Below, piece after piece: positions 56,224-64,000 of a DNA stretch of 64,000 nt. Each line of letters opens with the position of its first letter. Position 1 is the first letter of the stretch. Source of the DNA: Neorhizobium sp. UBA7851 (lineage in GTDB: Bacteria > Pseudomonadota > Alphaproteobacteria > Rhizobiales > Rhizobiaceae). The stretch spans positions 35,733-99,732 of the forward strand of contig DLSX01000129.1 of NCBI GenBank assembly GCA_002500765.1, read 5' to 3'. The position numbers and the translations under genes are program-made. The notes below the pieces were generated by a model that saw only the letters and a list, made by a program, of their open reading frames with translations, was not told the DNA's origin and searched no databases.

Positions 56224-57753
56224 ATGAAACTGAAAAAATTGCTTATCTCGTCGGCTCTTGCCGCCGCATTCATTCTGCCTGGTGCTGCCTGGGCAAAATC
56301 CCTTACGGTTGCCGTGCCCAACAATCTTACAGGCCTTGATCCGACCAACGTCAACGATACCCTGTCGCAGACCTCCTTGCGCATGATCTACCAGGGACTG
56401 TTCGGGTTCGACAAGGACATGAAGCTCACGCCTCTTCTGGCCGAGAGCTATGAGGCAAACGACACCGCGACCGAATTCACCATCAAGCTCCGAAAGGGCA
56501 TCAAGTTTCACGATGGCAGCGATTTCAACGCGACCGCCGTCAAGATCAACATCGAGCGCCTTGCCAACCCGGACAACAAGCTTTCGCGTCGCAGCCTCGT
56601 TTCCATGGTCAAGGAAGTCCAGGTCGTCGACGACAGCACCGTCAAGCTGGTTCTCAATGAGCCCTTTGGCGCCATGATTCCGTCGCTCGCGCATCCGGGT
56701 GCGATGATCATCTCGCCGGCTGCACTGGAAAAGTTCGGCAAGGATATCGGCCGCAATCCGGTCGGCACCGGTCCCTTCAAGTTCAAGAACTGGTCGGCGG
56801 ACAAGTTGGAAGTCGTGAAGAACGAGGGCTACTGGAAGGATGGCCTGCCCAAGGTTGATGGCATCACCATCAGCTCCGTTCCGGAATCCGGTGCCCGGTT
56901 TGCCATGCTGCAGACAGGCGAAGCCCAGTTCGTTCCGTCCTTCCCGCCGGAACTCATCAAGGTTGCGGAAAAGAACCCGAAGGTGGACGTCGACAAGGCG
57001 CCGTCCATTGTCGAATGGTACGTTTCGATGAACAACCTGAAGAAGCCGTTCGACGACGTGCGCGTTCGCCAGGCACTGAACTACGCAGTCGACAAGAATG
57101 CCTTCTGCAAGATCGTTTATAACGACATGTGCAAGCCCGTGAATTCGATCATTCCCGAAAACCTGGCGTTCCACGTTCCGGCCGGCAATTACGATTTCAA
57201 TCTCGACAAGGCCAAGGAACTGATGAAGGAAGCCGGTCTCGAAGGCGGTTTCGAGACTGAACTGTGGGCCGGCTCCAACACGGAAGCCGTTCGCGCCATG
57301 CAGTTCATCCAGCAGCAGCTGGCGCAGATCAACGTCAAGGTGAATGTCTCGCCGCTTGAGGCGGGTGTTGCCGCCCAGAAGCTTTGGTCCGTAGACAAGC
57401 CTGAAGATGCCGGCGTGCAGATGTATTACGGCGGCTGGTCCGCTTCCACCGGCGATGCGGATTGGGGTATTCGCCCGCTGCTCTACAGCAAGAGCTTCCC
57501 GCCTGCGATGTTCAACGTTGCCTATTTCAACGACGAGAAAGTCAACGCGGCCATCGAAGGCGCGATCAGCACGGCCGACAATGCCAAGCGCGCTGAATTC
57601 TACGCAACGGCGCAGAAGGCCGCTTGGGAAGGCGCTCCGTGGATCTTCCTCGGCGTCAACCAGAACATCTCGGCAAAGAGCAAAACCCTTTCCGGCGTCT
57701 ACATGCTGCCGGATCGCGGCTTCCTGCTGGAAGAAGCAGCTATCTCCGAATAA
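56224..57753 (+). CDS. gsiB: Peptide/glutathione ABC transporter substrate-binding protein (GsiB-like)
   Basis: Periplasmic binding protein of 509 residues (E. coli GsiB is 512), ATG after GAGAGGAAGAATA. The signal peptide is [21 protein letters not shown] with cleavage after AWA. The family 5 solute-binding pattern is clear ([63 protein letters not shown]). It binds short peptides, probably dipeptides, glutathione-like or isoaspartyl peptides given the peptidase genes downstream. It is followed by a hairpin that may lower expression of the permease genes relative to it. Confidence 0.93.
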   Translation: MKLKKLLISSALAAAFILPGAAWAKSLTVAVPNNLTGLDPTNVNDTLSQTSLRMIYQGLFGFDKDMKLTPLLAESYEANDTATEFTIKLRKGIKFHDGSDFNATAVKINIERLANPDNKLSRRSLVSMVKEVQVVDDSTVKLVLNEPFGAMIPSLAHPGAMIISPAALEKFGKDIGRNPVGTGPFKFKNWSADKLEVVKNEGYWKDGLPKVDGITISSVPESGARFAMLQTGEAQFVPSFPPELIKVAEKNPKVDVDKAPSIVEWYVSMNNLKKPFDDVRVRQALNYAVDKNAFCKIVYNDMCKPVNSIIPENLAFHVPAGNYDFNLDKAKELMKEAGLEGGFETELWAGSNTEAVRAMQFIQQQLAQINVKVNVSPLEAGVAAQKLWSVDKPEDAGVQMYYGGWSASTGDADWGIRPLLYSKSFPPAMFNVAYFNDEKVNAAIEGAISTADNAKRAEFYATAQKAAWEGAPWIFLGVNQNISAKSKTLSGVYMLPDRGFLLEEAAISE

Positions 57754-57767
57754 CTGCGCGTGAACGG

Positions 57768-57795
57768 CGTGCTGGCTCTTTAAGGGGCCAGCACG
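57768..57795 (+). terminator. Attenuating hairpin between binding-protein and permease genes
   Basis: A perfect 9-bp stem (CGTGCTGGC with GCCAGCACG), loop of 10 bases, followed by GCTTTT. Partial termination or mRNA protection here would give more binding protein than permease, a common arrangement. Confidence 0.6.
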
Positions 57796-57815
57796 GCTTT
57801 TCTGGAAGGAAATCC

Positions 57816-58736
57816 ATGTTTGCCTATCTCATCAAACGGCTGGTCGCGACCATTCCGGTCATCCTGATGGTCACGGTCTGCGTCTTCGCGTTCGTGCATA
57901 TGCTGCCGGGCGATCCGGCCCGGCTTGTTGCCGGCCCCGATGCCAGTCCGCAGGACGTCGCTGCCGTTCGTTCGTCGCTTGGGCTCGACAAACCTCTGGT
58001 CGAGCAATTCACCAGCTATGTGGTCCGCTCGGTTCAAGGCGATTTCGGCATGTCGCTGAAAACGCGCCGTAGCGTGGCGGAAGAGATTGGCGAACGTCTG
58101 ATGCCGACTGTCTGGCTCACCGTTTTCGCCATGCTGTGGTCCACGCTCCTCGGTCTCCTGATCGGCGTGATTTCTGCGGTCAAACGCGGGCGCTGGCCGG
58201 ACTATACGGGCATGATCATCGCCGTGTCCGGCATCTCGTTCCCGCCTTTCTGGCTGGGATTGCTGCTGATCAATGTGTTCTCTGTCCGGCTCGGCTGGTT
58301 CCCGACCGGCGGTTACGGCACCTGGCAGCACTACATCATGCCGTCGTTCACGCTCGGCGTCGGCGTTGCTGCCGTGATGGCACGCTTCACCCGTTCGGCT
58401 TTCATCGAAATCGCCAGGGAAGATTATGTGCGCACCGCACGCGCCAAGGGTGTGCCGGAGCGCAAGGTCATCTGGAAACACTCGCTGCGCAATGCGCTCA
58501 TCCCGATCATCACCATGGTCGGCCTGCAATTCGGCTTCCTGCTGGGTGGCTCTATCGTCGTGGAAAGCGTCTTCTCCTGGCCGGGCGTCGGGCGACTGCT
58601 GGTCGATTCCGTGTCCTATCGTGACTACCCGGTCATTCAGACACTGATCCTGCTGTTTTCACTGCAGTTCATCTTCATCAATCTTCTGGTTGATGTGCTC
58701 TATGCCTTCGCAAATCCGGAGATCCGCTACAAATGA
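57816..58736 (+). CDS. gsiC: Peptide/glutathione ABC transporter permease (GsiC-like)
   Basis: Six-helix inner-membrane permease of 306 residues, the same length as E. coli GsiC. ATG 57816 follows GGAAGGAAATCC. The N-terminal block ([35 protein letters not shown]) is typical of DppB-type permeases, and the EAA loop is in [47 protein letters not shown]. It forms the channel with the GsiD-like protein, with which it overlaps by ATGA. Confidence 0.93.
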   Translation: MFAYLIKRLVATIPVILMVTVCVFAFVHMLPGDPARLVAGPDASPQDVAAVRSSLGLDKPLVEQFTSYVVRSVQGDFGMSLKTRRSVAEEIGERLMPTVWLTVFAMLWSTLLGLLIGVISAVKRGRWPDYTGMIIAVSGISFPPFWLGLLLINVFSVRLGWFPTGGYGTWQHYIMPSFTLGVGVAAVMARFTRSAFIEIAREDYVRTARAKGVPERKVIWKHSLRNALIPIITMVGLQFGFLLGGSIVVESVFSWPGVGRLLVDSVSYRDYPVIQTLILLFSLQFIFINLLVDVLYAFANPEIRYK

Positions 58737-59614
58737 GTGCGACAACCATCGTAGAGGCTCCCTCCCAGAAAATGCGCAAGCCGTTGTCGGAATTCTGGCG
58801 ACGTTTCAAGAAACAGAAGGTGGCGCTGGTCGCACTGCTGTTCATCGTTGCCATGGTTCTGGCTGCTGCCCTCGCGCCATTTCTTGCCCCGTTTGATCCA
58901 AGCGCGCCGGATTATAATGCCGTGCTGGAAGGTCCTACGGCTGCGCATCTGGCCGGTACCGACGCCTATGGACGCGACATCTTCAGCCGCATCATCTGGG
59001 GAGCGCGCATTTCGCTCGCTGTCGGCTTCCTCTCGGTCACGCTGGGAGCACTCGTCGGTGTCACTCTTGGCATCATATCGGGCTACTATGGACGCTGGGT
59101 GGATTCGCTGATCATGCGGATCTGCGATCTGCTGCTGGCGTTTCCCGGCATTCTGCTGGCCATTGCCGTCATCGCCATTCTCGGTCCCGGTATCACCAAC
59201 GTCATCTACGCGGTCGCCGTATTCTCCGTTCCCGTCTTCGCGCGTCTGGCCCGCGGCACGACACTGCAGTTGAAGCAGGCCGTTTATGTCGACGCATCGC
59301 GCGCCATCGGCGTTGCCGATCGGGTCATCATGCTGCGCCATATCCTGCCCGGCACGCTGCCCAACGTGATCGTCTATTTCTCGATGCGTATCGGCACATC
59401 CATCCTGACGGCCGCGGCTCTGTCCTTCATCGGTCTGGGCGCTCAGCCACCGAGCCCTGAATGGGGCGCCATGCTGGCGGATGGCCGCACTTATATGGGC
59501 GTTGCCGACCACCTGACATTGTTCCCCGGCATAGCGATTTTCGTGACCGTGCTGGCCTTCAACCTGTTTGGTGACGGACTGCGTGATGCGCTCGATCCGA
59601 AGCTCCGTGGGTAA
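58733..59614 (+). CDS. gsiD: Peptide/glutathione ABC transporter permease (GsiD-like)
   Basis: Second permease of 293 residues (E. coli GsiD is 303). The DppC-type N-terminal segment ([39 protein letters not shown]) and [21 protein letters not shown] block are present, followed by six helices. The EAA loop is in [35 protein letters not shown]. The start overlaps the gsiC stop by 4 bp. Confidence 0.93.
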   Translation: MSATTIVEAPSQKMRKPLSEFWRRFKKQKVALVALLFIVAMVLAAALAPFLAPFDPSAPDYNAVLEGPTAAHLAGTDAYGRDIFSRIIWGARISLAVGFLSVTLGALVGVTLGIISGYYGRWVDSLIMRICDLLLAFPGILLAIAVIAILGPGITNVIYAVAVFSVPVFARLARGTTLQLKQAVYVDASRAIGVADRVIMLRHILPGTLPNVIVYFSMRIGTSILTAAALSFIGLGAQPPSPEWGAMLADGRTYMGVADHLTLFPGIAIFVTVLAFNLFGDGLRDALDPKLRG

Positions 59615-59626
59615 GGAGTAAAAACC

Positions 59627-60445
59627 ATGCGTGTTTACATCTCCGCCGATATCGAAGGCATTGCCGGCGTCGTCGCCTCGGTCCAGGGACAGGCCGGCCA
59701 TGCGGAATACGAAAAGGCCCGCATTCTGATGACCGAAGAGGTCAATGCGGTTGTCGAGGGACTTGTGGAAGCCGGCGTCGAGGAAATCGTGGTCAACGAT
59801 TCCCATGGGCCGATGATCAATATACTGCCATCGATCCTGCATCCGGCAGCCGACCTGATCCTCGGAAAACCCAAGCCGATGAACATGGCCTGTGGCCTAA
59901 CCGCCGATTTCGACTTGTTCTTCATGGTCGGTCACCATTCGATGGCGGGCAGGGGTGGGGTTTTGGCGCATACGACCAACGGCTTTGCATTCGCGCAGGT
60001 GCGTATCGACGGCGTGGCTTACGGCGAGCCGGGCATCTATGGCGCCTATGCCGGCGAATTGGGTGTGCCAGTCGGCCTCGTTTCCGGCGACGATTGCACG
60101 CGTGATGAGAACACGGACTTCTTCCCCGATGCAGAATTCGTTGTCGTCAAACAGTCCTTCGGTCAGCGCGCCGCACGTCAGGTTTCCGTTCAGCGTGCGC
60201 GTGCCATGCTGAAGGAGGCAGCGATCCGGGCCGTGCGTGACGCAGCCGACAAGAAGACTTTTGCGCTTCCCGGACCTCACAAGGTCGAGTTCGTCATGAA
60301 CAATGCAGCGCTCGCAGACCAGATGGCGGTGTTGCCGCCTGCAAGACGCATTGATGCGCGGACCGTCGGATTTGACTGCAAGGACATGGCTGAAGTCATC
60401 GGTTGGATGACAGCCCTTTCCGCCATGAGTTTTGCTTTGCGATAG
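59627..60445 (+). CDS. dppA: D-aminopeptidase, M55 family (DppA-like)
   Basis: A zinc-dependent peptidase of 272 residues. Metal and catalytic residues fit the B. subtilis DppA pattern: Asp8 and Glu10 (SADIEG), His60 (NDSHG), His103/104 (GHHSMAG) and Glu134 (YGEPG). The family forms a decameric ring and cleaves D-amino-acid-containing peptides such as D-Ala-D-Ala. The gene is 12 bp after gsiD, so the importer probably brings in D-peptides, for example from peptidoglycan turnover. Cleavage of other dipeptides is possible. It replaces the regulator-type genes that are usual at this position. Confidence 0.93.
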   Translation: MRVYISADIEGIAGVVASVQGQAGHAEYEKARILMTEEVNAVVEGLVEAGVEEIVVNDSHGPMINILPSILHPAADLILGKPKPMNMACGLTADFDLFFMVGHHSMAGRGGVLAHTTNGFAFAQVRIDGVAYGEPGIYGAYAGELGVPVGLVSGDDCTRDENTDFFPDAEFVVVKQSFGQRAARQVSVQRARAMLKEAAIRAVRDAADKKTFALPGPHKVEFVMNNAALADQMAVLPPARRIDARTVGFDCKDMAEVIGWMTALSAMSFALR

Positions 60446-60483
60446 TCGAACAAACAGAGATTAACAAAGCTCCGAGAGATCAG

Positions 60484-61419
60484 ATGCCCCAAACAACACC
60501 GGTTATCGCGCTGCATGGCGGCGCGGGTACGATATTGAAATCCAACATGACGCCGGAGCTCGAAGCCGCCTACCATGCAGCGCTGCGCACCTGCCTCGAG
60601 GCCGGGCTGGCAGTCTTGCGCAATGGCGGAACGTCACTCGATGCCGTTACGGCCTCGGTGGTGGAGCTGGAAGACAATCCGCTCTTCAATGCCGGCCGGG
60701 GTGCGGTTTACACCACCGACGCAACTCACGAGATGGATGCGGCCATCATGAATGGTGCCACGCGGGATTGCGGCGCAATCTCCGGTATTTGCGGCCCTCG
60801 TCACCCGATCCTTGCTGCCCGTGCGGTGATGGAGAAGACGGAACATGTGTTTCTGGCTGGCGACGGTGCAAGGCGCTTTTGCGAAACGGCTGATCTGGAA
60901 ATGCAGGATGCCGAATGGTTCGGCACCGAACAGCGTCTTAAAGCACTGAAAGCCGAGATGGAGCGTCGCAGATCGGGGCTTGCCGATGATGGTGATCCGG
61001 CCCGCAAACATGGCACTGTCGGCGCAGTCGCGCTCGATCGCTTCGGCCATCTTGCGGCAGCGACTTCAACCGGCGGCATGACCGCCAAAACACCGGGTCG
61101 TGTAGGTGATAGCCCGGTTATCGGCGCAGGTACCTGGGCGGACGATGCTACGGCGGCGATTTCCGCGACCGGACATGGAGAATATTTCATCCGGCAGGTC
61201 GTTGGTCATGAAATCGATGCCCGCATGCGCTGGGCGGGTCAGGATCTCGGGACGGCTTCAGGCTCGGTCGTCAGCGAGCTGGGCGTTATGGGCGGATCCG
61301 GCGGGCTGATTTGCGTGGATGCCAAAGGCAATATCGCCCTGCCGTTCAATAGTCCCGGTATGTATCGGGCTTGGTGCGGCAAGGACGGCGTCGTCCATAC
61401 AGCTATATATAGAGACTGA
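60484..61419 (+). CDS. iaaA: Isoaspartyl peptidase/L-asparaginase (plant type)
   Basis: N-terminal nucleophile hydrolase of 311 residues (E. coli IaaA is 321). It is cleaved autocatalytically before Thr178, which is in KHGTVGAVALD, the nucleophile of the beta chain. The GGAG substrate region and SPVIGAGTWADD block with FKTPGRVGDSP-like residues (I see AKTPGRVGDSPVIGAGTWAD) are typical. It cleaves isoaspartyl dipeptides and asparagine. In E. coli iaaA precedes gsiABCD; here it is at the far end, with dppA in between, so the pairing with this importer is conserved but the order is not. Confidence 0.93.
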   Translation: MPQTTPVIALHGGAGTILKSNMTPELEAAYHAALRTCLEAGLAVLRNGGTSLDAVTASVVELEDNPLFNAGRGAVYTTDATHEMDAAIMNGATRDCGAISGICGPRHPILAARAVMEKTEHVFLAGDGARRFCETADLEMQDAEWFGTEQRLKALKAEMERRRSGLADDGDPARKHGTVGAVALDRFGHLAAATSTGGMTAKTPGRVGDSPVIGAGTWADDATAAISATGHGEYFIRQVVGHEIDARMRWAGQDLGTASGSVVSELGVMGGSGGLICVDAKGNIALPFNSPGMYRAWCGKDGVVHTAIYRD

Positions 61420-61475
61420 TAAGAGCAGCAGCAAAAAACCAAAGCGCGGCGCGCGCCTCTCTGGCGCGGCCATAT

Positions 61476-62110
61476 TCAACGTTCCCACCCATATTGGCAG
61501 AGATGCAGGTAAGGAGTGGAACGGGCTAGACCGAGGTGCCTTGCCGCCCGCGTCGTATTGGCGGCGAAAAGGCGCATCGCATCGATGAGCGCTTCTTTTT
61601 CGCTTTCCTTCAAACTTCCTGACCTTAGGGAAAAGGTTTTGGATTGTGCAATCCGATCGGAAGATTTCCGATATCAATAATCTGAGCGGCTTGCTCATGC
61701 ATAGAGATGCCTGGAAGGCAAAACAGTCCGCGAGAAATTACACATCTTCGCCACGTGCCCACAGGGGTGGAATGGAAACCGAGGCCGTCGCGATAGGGTA
61801 ATAGAGATCACTGCGAAAGCAGCCCGCACTTACTTCTTCCGTCAGTGACCGATTGGTCATGGAGACAAGCGCAATGTCCACTTGCCGTCCCGCGTGGCCA
61901 CGGAGTGGAAAGACAAGGCCGTCTTCCAGAACACGCAGGAGATAGGGTTGAAGATCGAGTGGCATCTCGCCGATCTCGTCGAGGCATATAGTCCCTCATC
62001 GGCGGCAGCATACGGCCCTCGCGTCCATTTTCCGCGATCCTCGGTGATGCGACCATCGCGTTTGGAGCCTGTTCATCTTCGGCTCCTTCAAGAGGAACTT
62101 TCGACGGCAA
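61476..62110 (-). pseudogene. Remnant of a sigma-54-dependent activator (AAA plus Fis-type HTH)
   Basis: Pieces of one gene in several frames on the minus strand. The piece near 61738-61965, extended a little upstream, reads GTICLDEIGEMPLDLQPYLLRVLEDG with Walker B of the sigma-54 AAA domain and then SLTEEV and RSDLYYPIATASVSIPPL. Just before it the match jumps frames through GRML and AADEG. The Fis-type C-terminus is at 61476-61613 (LKESEKEALIDAMRLFAANTTRAARHLGLARST, then a changed end and a stop at 61476-61478). The middle of the AAA domain's C-terminal part is missing. Frameshifts, stops and a deletion show the gene is dead. Exact upstream limit is uncertain. Confidence 0.72.
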
Positions 62111-62459
62111 GAAATCGCGGGAGACACCATGTGACCAAGAAAGTCACACTGCGTTTTCTATTTAGATTCGCTTTAAAGCACGTGTTCAGGCCCGTGACCC
62201 TAGGCGGACATGGAGGCGCATCTTGGCGTCCATCATAAAATTCTTTCGTCGCGATAAGTGTGGACACGCGACGAAGCAAGGCCTTGGCCACCGACTATAT
62301 TGGTGCGTATACCGACAAGCAGACGCAAGCCAGCGCTTTCCCTCCCAAATTCGCCAAACAGTCTCTTTCTCGCTCAGGCGCAAAAGCGTGCAGGAGAATT
62401 GACACTTTAATGTCCGCATGATTTGCTATGATGTCAGACCAATTTGACGCGCTTGAGGC
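62111..62459. other. Intergenic region before the GntR gene
   Basis: 349 bp that could include more of the decayed activator's N-terminus, but I find no matching stretch. Near the end lie TATGAT at 62427-62432, a possible -10 box, and a candidate operator. A TTGACA at 62399-62404 is too far away (22 bp) to be a good partner. Confidence 0.35.
62432..62441. promoter_or_regulatory. Candidate GntR/FCD operator
   Basis: TGTCAGACCA fits the TGGTCNGACCA consensus of FCD-type GntR sites with one change, 19 bp before the GntR start and overlapping the -10-like box. Autoregulation is plausible. Confidence 0.4.
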
Positions 62460-63179
62460 ATGATGACATCAAGTCGAACCAGTTCACTTCAGCCGCTGCC
62501 ACCGCTGGATCGTGCCCGACAGGTGACTGTGGCGCTTGCCCATTACATTGCCGATGTCCAGCTGAAGACAGGTGACCGGTTGCCCGCAGAGCGCGAGCTT
62601 ATGGGAACGCTTGCCGTCGGGCGCTCGACCATCCGCGAAGCCATCCGACATTTTCAGGCGCTCGGCGTCATCGAAACCCGCAAGGGCAGCGGCACCTATC
62701 TGTTGCGCCCGATCTCTCCCGATACCGTGCATATGCCGCTGTCGCTCGACACGACGCAATTGCGCGACGTGCTTTTACAGACGCTGCAGGTTCGACGCGG
62801 CATCGAATGCGAGGCAGGCATGGTGGCCGCGCAGATGCGTACCGCCGATGATCTGGCATTCATCGAAGACAAGCTTGTGAAGATGGAGACCGTCCATCTG
62901 GAAAAGGGCTCGTCCGGCCCTGAGGATCTTGCCTTCCATCTCGCCGTCTACGACGCCACCCACAATCCGCTGTTTCGGCAGTTGCTCGAACAGATGCGCG
63001 AAAGTTTCGAGCATTTTTGGGCCTCGCCCTTCGATCGCAAGGATTTTGCCCGGCGCTCCTTTCCGTTCCATCGCACGCTTTTCGATGCCATCGCCGCCCG
63101 GAACCCGGAGCGCGCGCGGCGCGAAACATTAAAAATCCTCGCGGTTGTCGAGGAAGACATCAAGGAAATGTCCAAATGA
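62460..63179 (+). CDS. GntR-family regulator, FCD subfamily
   Basis: A 239-residue regulator. The helix-turn-helix is at about residues 20-85 (RARQVTVALAHYIADVQLKTGDRLPAERELMGTLAVGRSTIREAIRHFQALGVIETRKGSGTYLL), and the FCD domain about 95-230 with His/Asp residues (DLAFHLAVYDATHNPLFRQLLEQM, FPFHRTLFDAIAARNPERARR). The start is used as given; an ATG two codons on is an alternative. Its stop overlaps the ATG of the PLP enzyme that follows, so it probably regulates that gene and its neighbours outside the window. Confidence 0.92.
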   Translation: MMTSSRTSSLQPLPPLDRARQVTVALAHYIADVQLKTGDRLPAERELMGTLAVGRSTIREAIRHFQALGVIETRKGSGTYLLRPISPDTVHMPLSLDTTQLRDVLLQTLQVRRGIECEAGMVAAQMRTADDLAFIEDKLVKMETVHLEKGSSGPEDLAFHLAVYDATHNPLFRQLLEQMRESFEHFWASPFDRKDFARRSFPFHRTLFDAIAARNPERARRETLKILAVVEEDIKEMSK

Positions 63180-64000
63180 ATGACATGCTCGATCCGTCGG
63201 CCTTTGCCTCGCTGATCACCGCCCATGACGACGGCAATTATGCCGATGCGGTGGTGCCGCCGATTTTTCAGACCTCGCTGTTCACCTTTTCCGAATATGA
63301 CGAGATGATCGCGTCTTATCGCGGCGAGAAGGTGCGGCCGATCTATACGCGCGGCCTCAACCCGACTGTGCGCATGTTCGAGGACATGCTGGCCAAGCTG
63401 GAAGGCGCCGAAGATGCGCTCGGTTTTGCCAGCGGCATGTCGGCGATCTCGGCTTCGGTGCTGAGCTTTGTCGAGCCGGGTGACCGTATCGTCGCGGTCA
63501 ACCATGTCTATCCCGACGCGTTTCGTCTGTTCGGCACGCTTTTGAAGCGCATGAAGGTGGAAGTCACCTATGTCGATGGCCGGGACGAGGAAGCGGTCGC
63601 CAAGGCCCTGCCGGGTGCAAAAGTGCTTTATCTGGAAAGCCCGACAAGCTGGGTGATGGAAGCGCATGACGTCGGCGCGCTGGCGGCACTGGCGAAAAAG
63701 CATGGTGCCATCTCGATGATCGACAACAGCTGGGCAAGCCCGGTCTTCCAGCGTCCGATCACGCTGGGTGTCGATCTCGTCATCCATTCGGCCTCCAAAT
63801 ATCTGGGTGGCCATAGCGATGTCGTGGCCGGTGTCGTGGCCGGATCGAAGGAGATGATCGCGCGGCTGAAGGCCGAGGCCTATCCTTATCTCGGCGGTAA
63901 ACTGTCGCCTTTCGATGCATGGCTGTTGATCCGTGGCATGCGCACGCTGCCCTTGCGCATGAAGGCGCATCAGGAATCGGCGCTTACCATCGCACGGCGG
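63176..64000 (+). CDS. Cys/Met-metabolism PLP-dependent enzyme (cystathionine gamma-synthase/lyase family), 3' truncated
   Basis: About 275 residues are visible and the frame runs past the end of the window. The PLP Lys is in IHSASKYLGGHSDVVAG (the SATKY-type motif, here SASKY), with RPIYTRGLNPTVRMFEDMLAKLEGAEDALGFASGMSAIS and LYLESPTSWVMEAHD upstream, as in the cystathionine gamma-synthase, beta-lyase and methionine gamma-lyase group. The usual PTN after LES is PTS. The ATG overlaps the GntR stop by 4 bp, so the two are translationally coupled. The exact reaction cannot be set from family alone. Confidence 0.9.
   Translation, partial: MNDMLDPSAFASLITAHDDGNYADAVVPPIFQTSLFTFSEYDEMIASYRGEKVRPIYTRGLNPTVRMFEDMLAKLEGAEDALGFASGMSAISASVLSFVEPGDRIVAVNHVYPDAFRLFGTLLKRMKVEVTYVDGRDEEAVAKALPGAKVLYLESPTSWVMEAHDVGALAALAKKHGAISMIDNSWASPVFQRPITLGVDLVIHSASKYLGGHSDVVAGVVAGSKEMIARLKAEAYPYLGGKLSPFDAWLLIRGMRTLPLRMKAHQESALTIARR

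Noticed and set aside
61452..61468. GC hairpin (CGCGCC with GGCGCG) after iaaA
   Set aside because: Short stem and no T tract; it may be chance in GC-rich DNA.

Overview
The window reads as a chromosome or chromid segment of a Rhizobiales alphaproteobacterium (Rhizobium/Agrobacterium type). The supporting signs are GC-rich coding DNA, dense accessory operons each with its own regulator (LacI, LysR, AraC, GntR, RpiR), several ABC and TRAP importers, GGAGG-type ribosome sites and ATGA-type overlaps. No rRNA, tRNA, CRISPR array, integrase or transposase was seen. The species is an inference; no marker gene is present.

Layout. 1-2441: the tail of a fused dual-ATPase peptide/opine-type ABC transporter and a PfkB kinase. 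2712-7605: an RHH protein, a GMC dehydrogenase with its small subunit, a glyoxalase I-like protein, and divergently a quinone-linked D-lactate dehydrogenase. 7639-14927: a sugar-acid locus with a DUF1537 kinase, a RuBisCO-like protein, a VOC protein, a TRAP transporter split over a divergent promoter and a LacI regulator. 15113-19570: a dienelactone hydrolase, an enolase-superfamily acid-sugar enzyme, an MFS importer and a LysR regulator. 19922-24328: an AraC regulator, a TonB-dependent siderophore receptor and a DMT exporter. 24623-29691: a hexuronate operon (GntR, uxuA, uxuB, ExuT-like MFS). 30362-39186: a DhaK/DhaL-type kinase with a sugar ABC importer, divergent from a LacI regulator and an aldo/keto reductase. 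39511-40042: a small ORF and a probably frameshifted PAS gene. 40455-45756: an AraC regulator with a DeoC-like aldolase, ribokinase-like kinase, RbsD, Gfo/Idh oxidoreductase and sugar-phosphate isomerase. 46039-47355: rarA.

47369-53182 is the part I consider the best candidate for an undescribed system. It is a ynbABCD-like membrane lipid locus (CDP-alcohol phosphatidyltransferase, hydrolase-methyltransferase fusion, PAP2-dual-specificity phosphatase fusion, CDP-diglyceride synthase) with two extra genes, a PlsC acyltransferase and a small membrane protein. Its product is unknown to me, and its phosphatidyltransferase has Asn at two of the four motif Asp positions.

53456-61419 is a gsiABCD-like peptide importer with an RpiR regulator, an M55 D-aminopeptidase and an isoaspartyl peptidase. 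Two perfect palindromes lie just upstream. It is followed by the remains of a sigma-54 activator gene (61476-62110), then a GntR regulator overlapping a Cys/Met-metabolism PLP enzyme that runs off the end.

Taken together the window is mostly nutrient scavenging: uronates, sugar acids, tetroses or trioses, an unknown pentose-like sugar, small peptides and ferric siderophores, each with a dedicated importer or regulator. The conserved house-keeping gene rarA and the lipid locus sit between these catabolic blocks.
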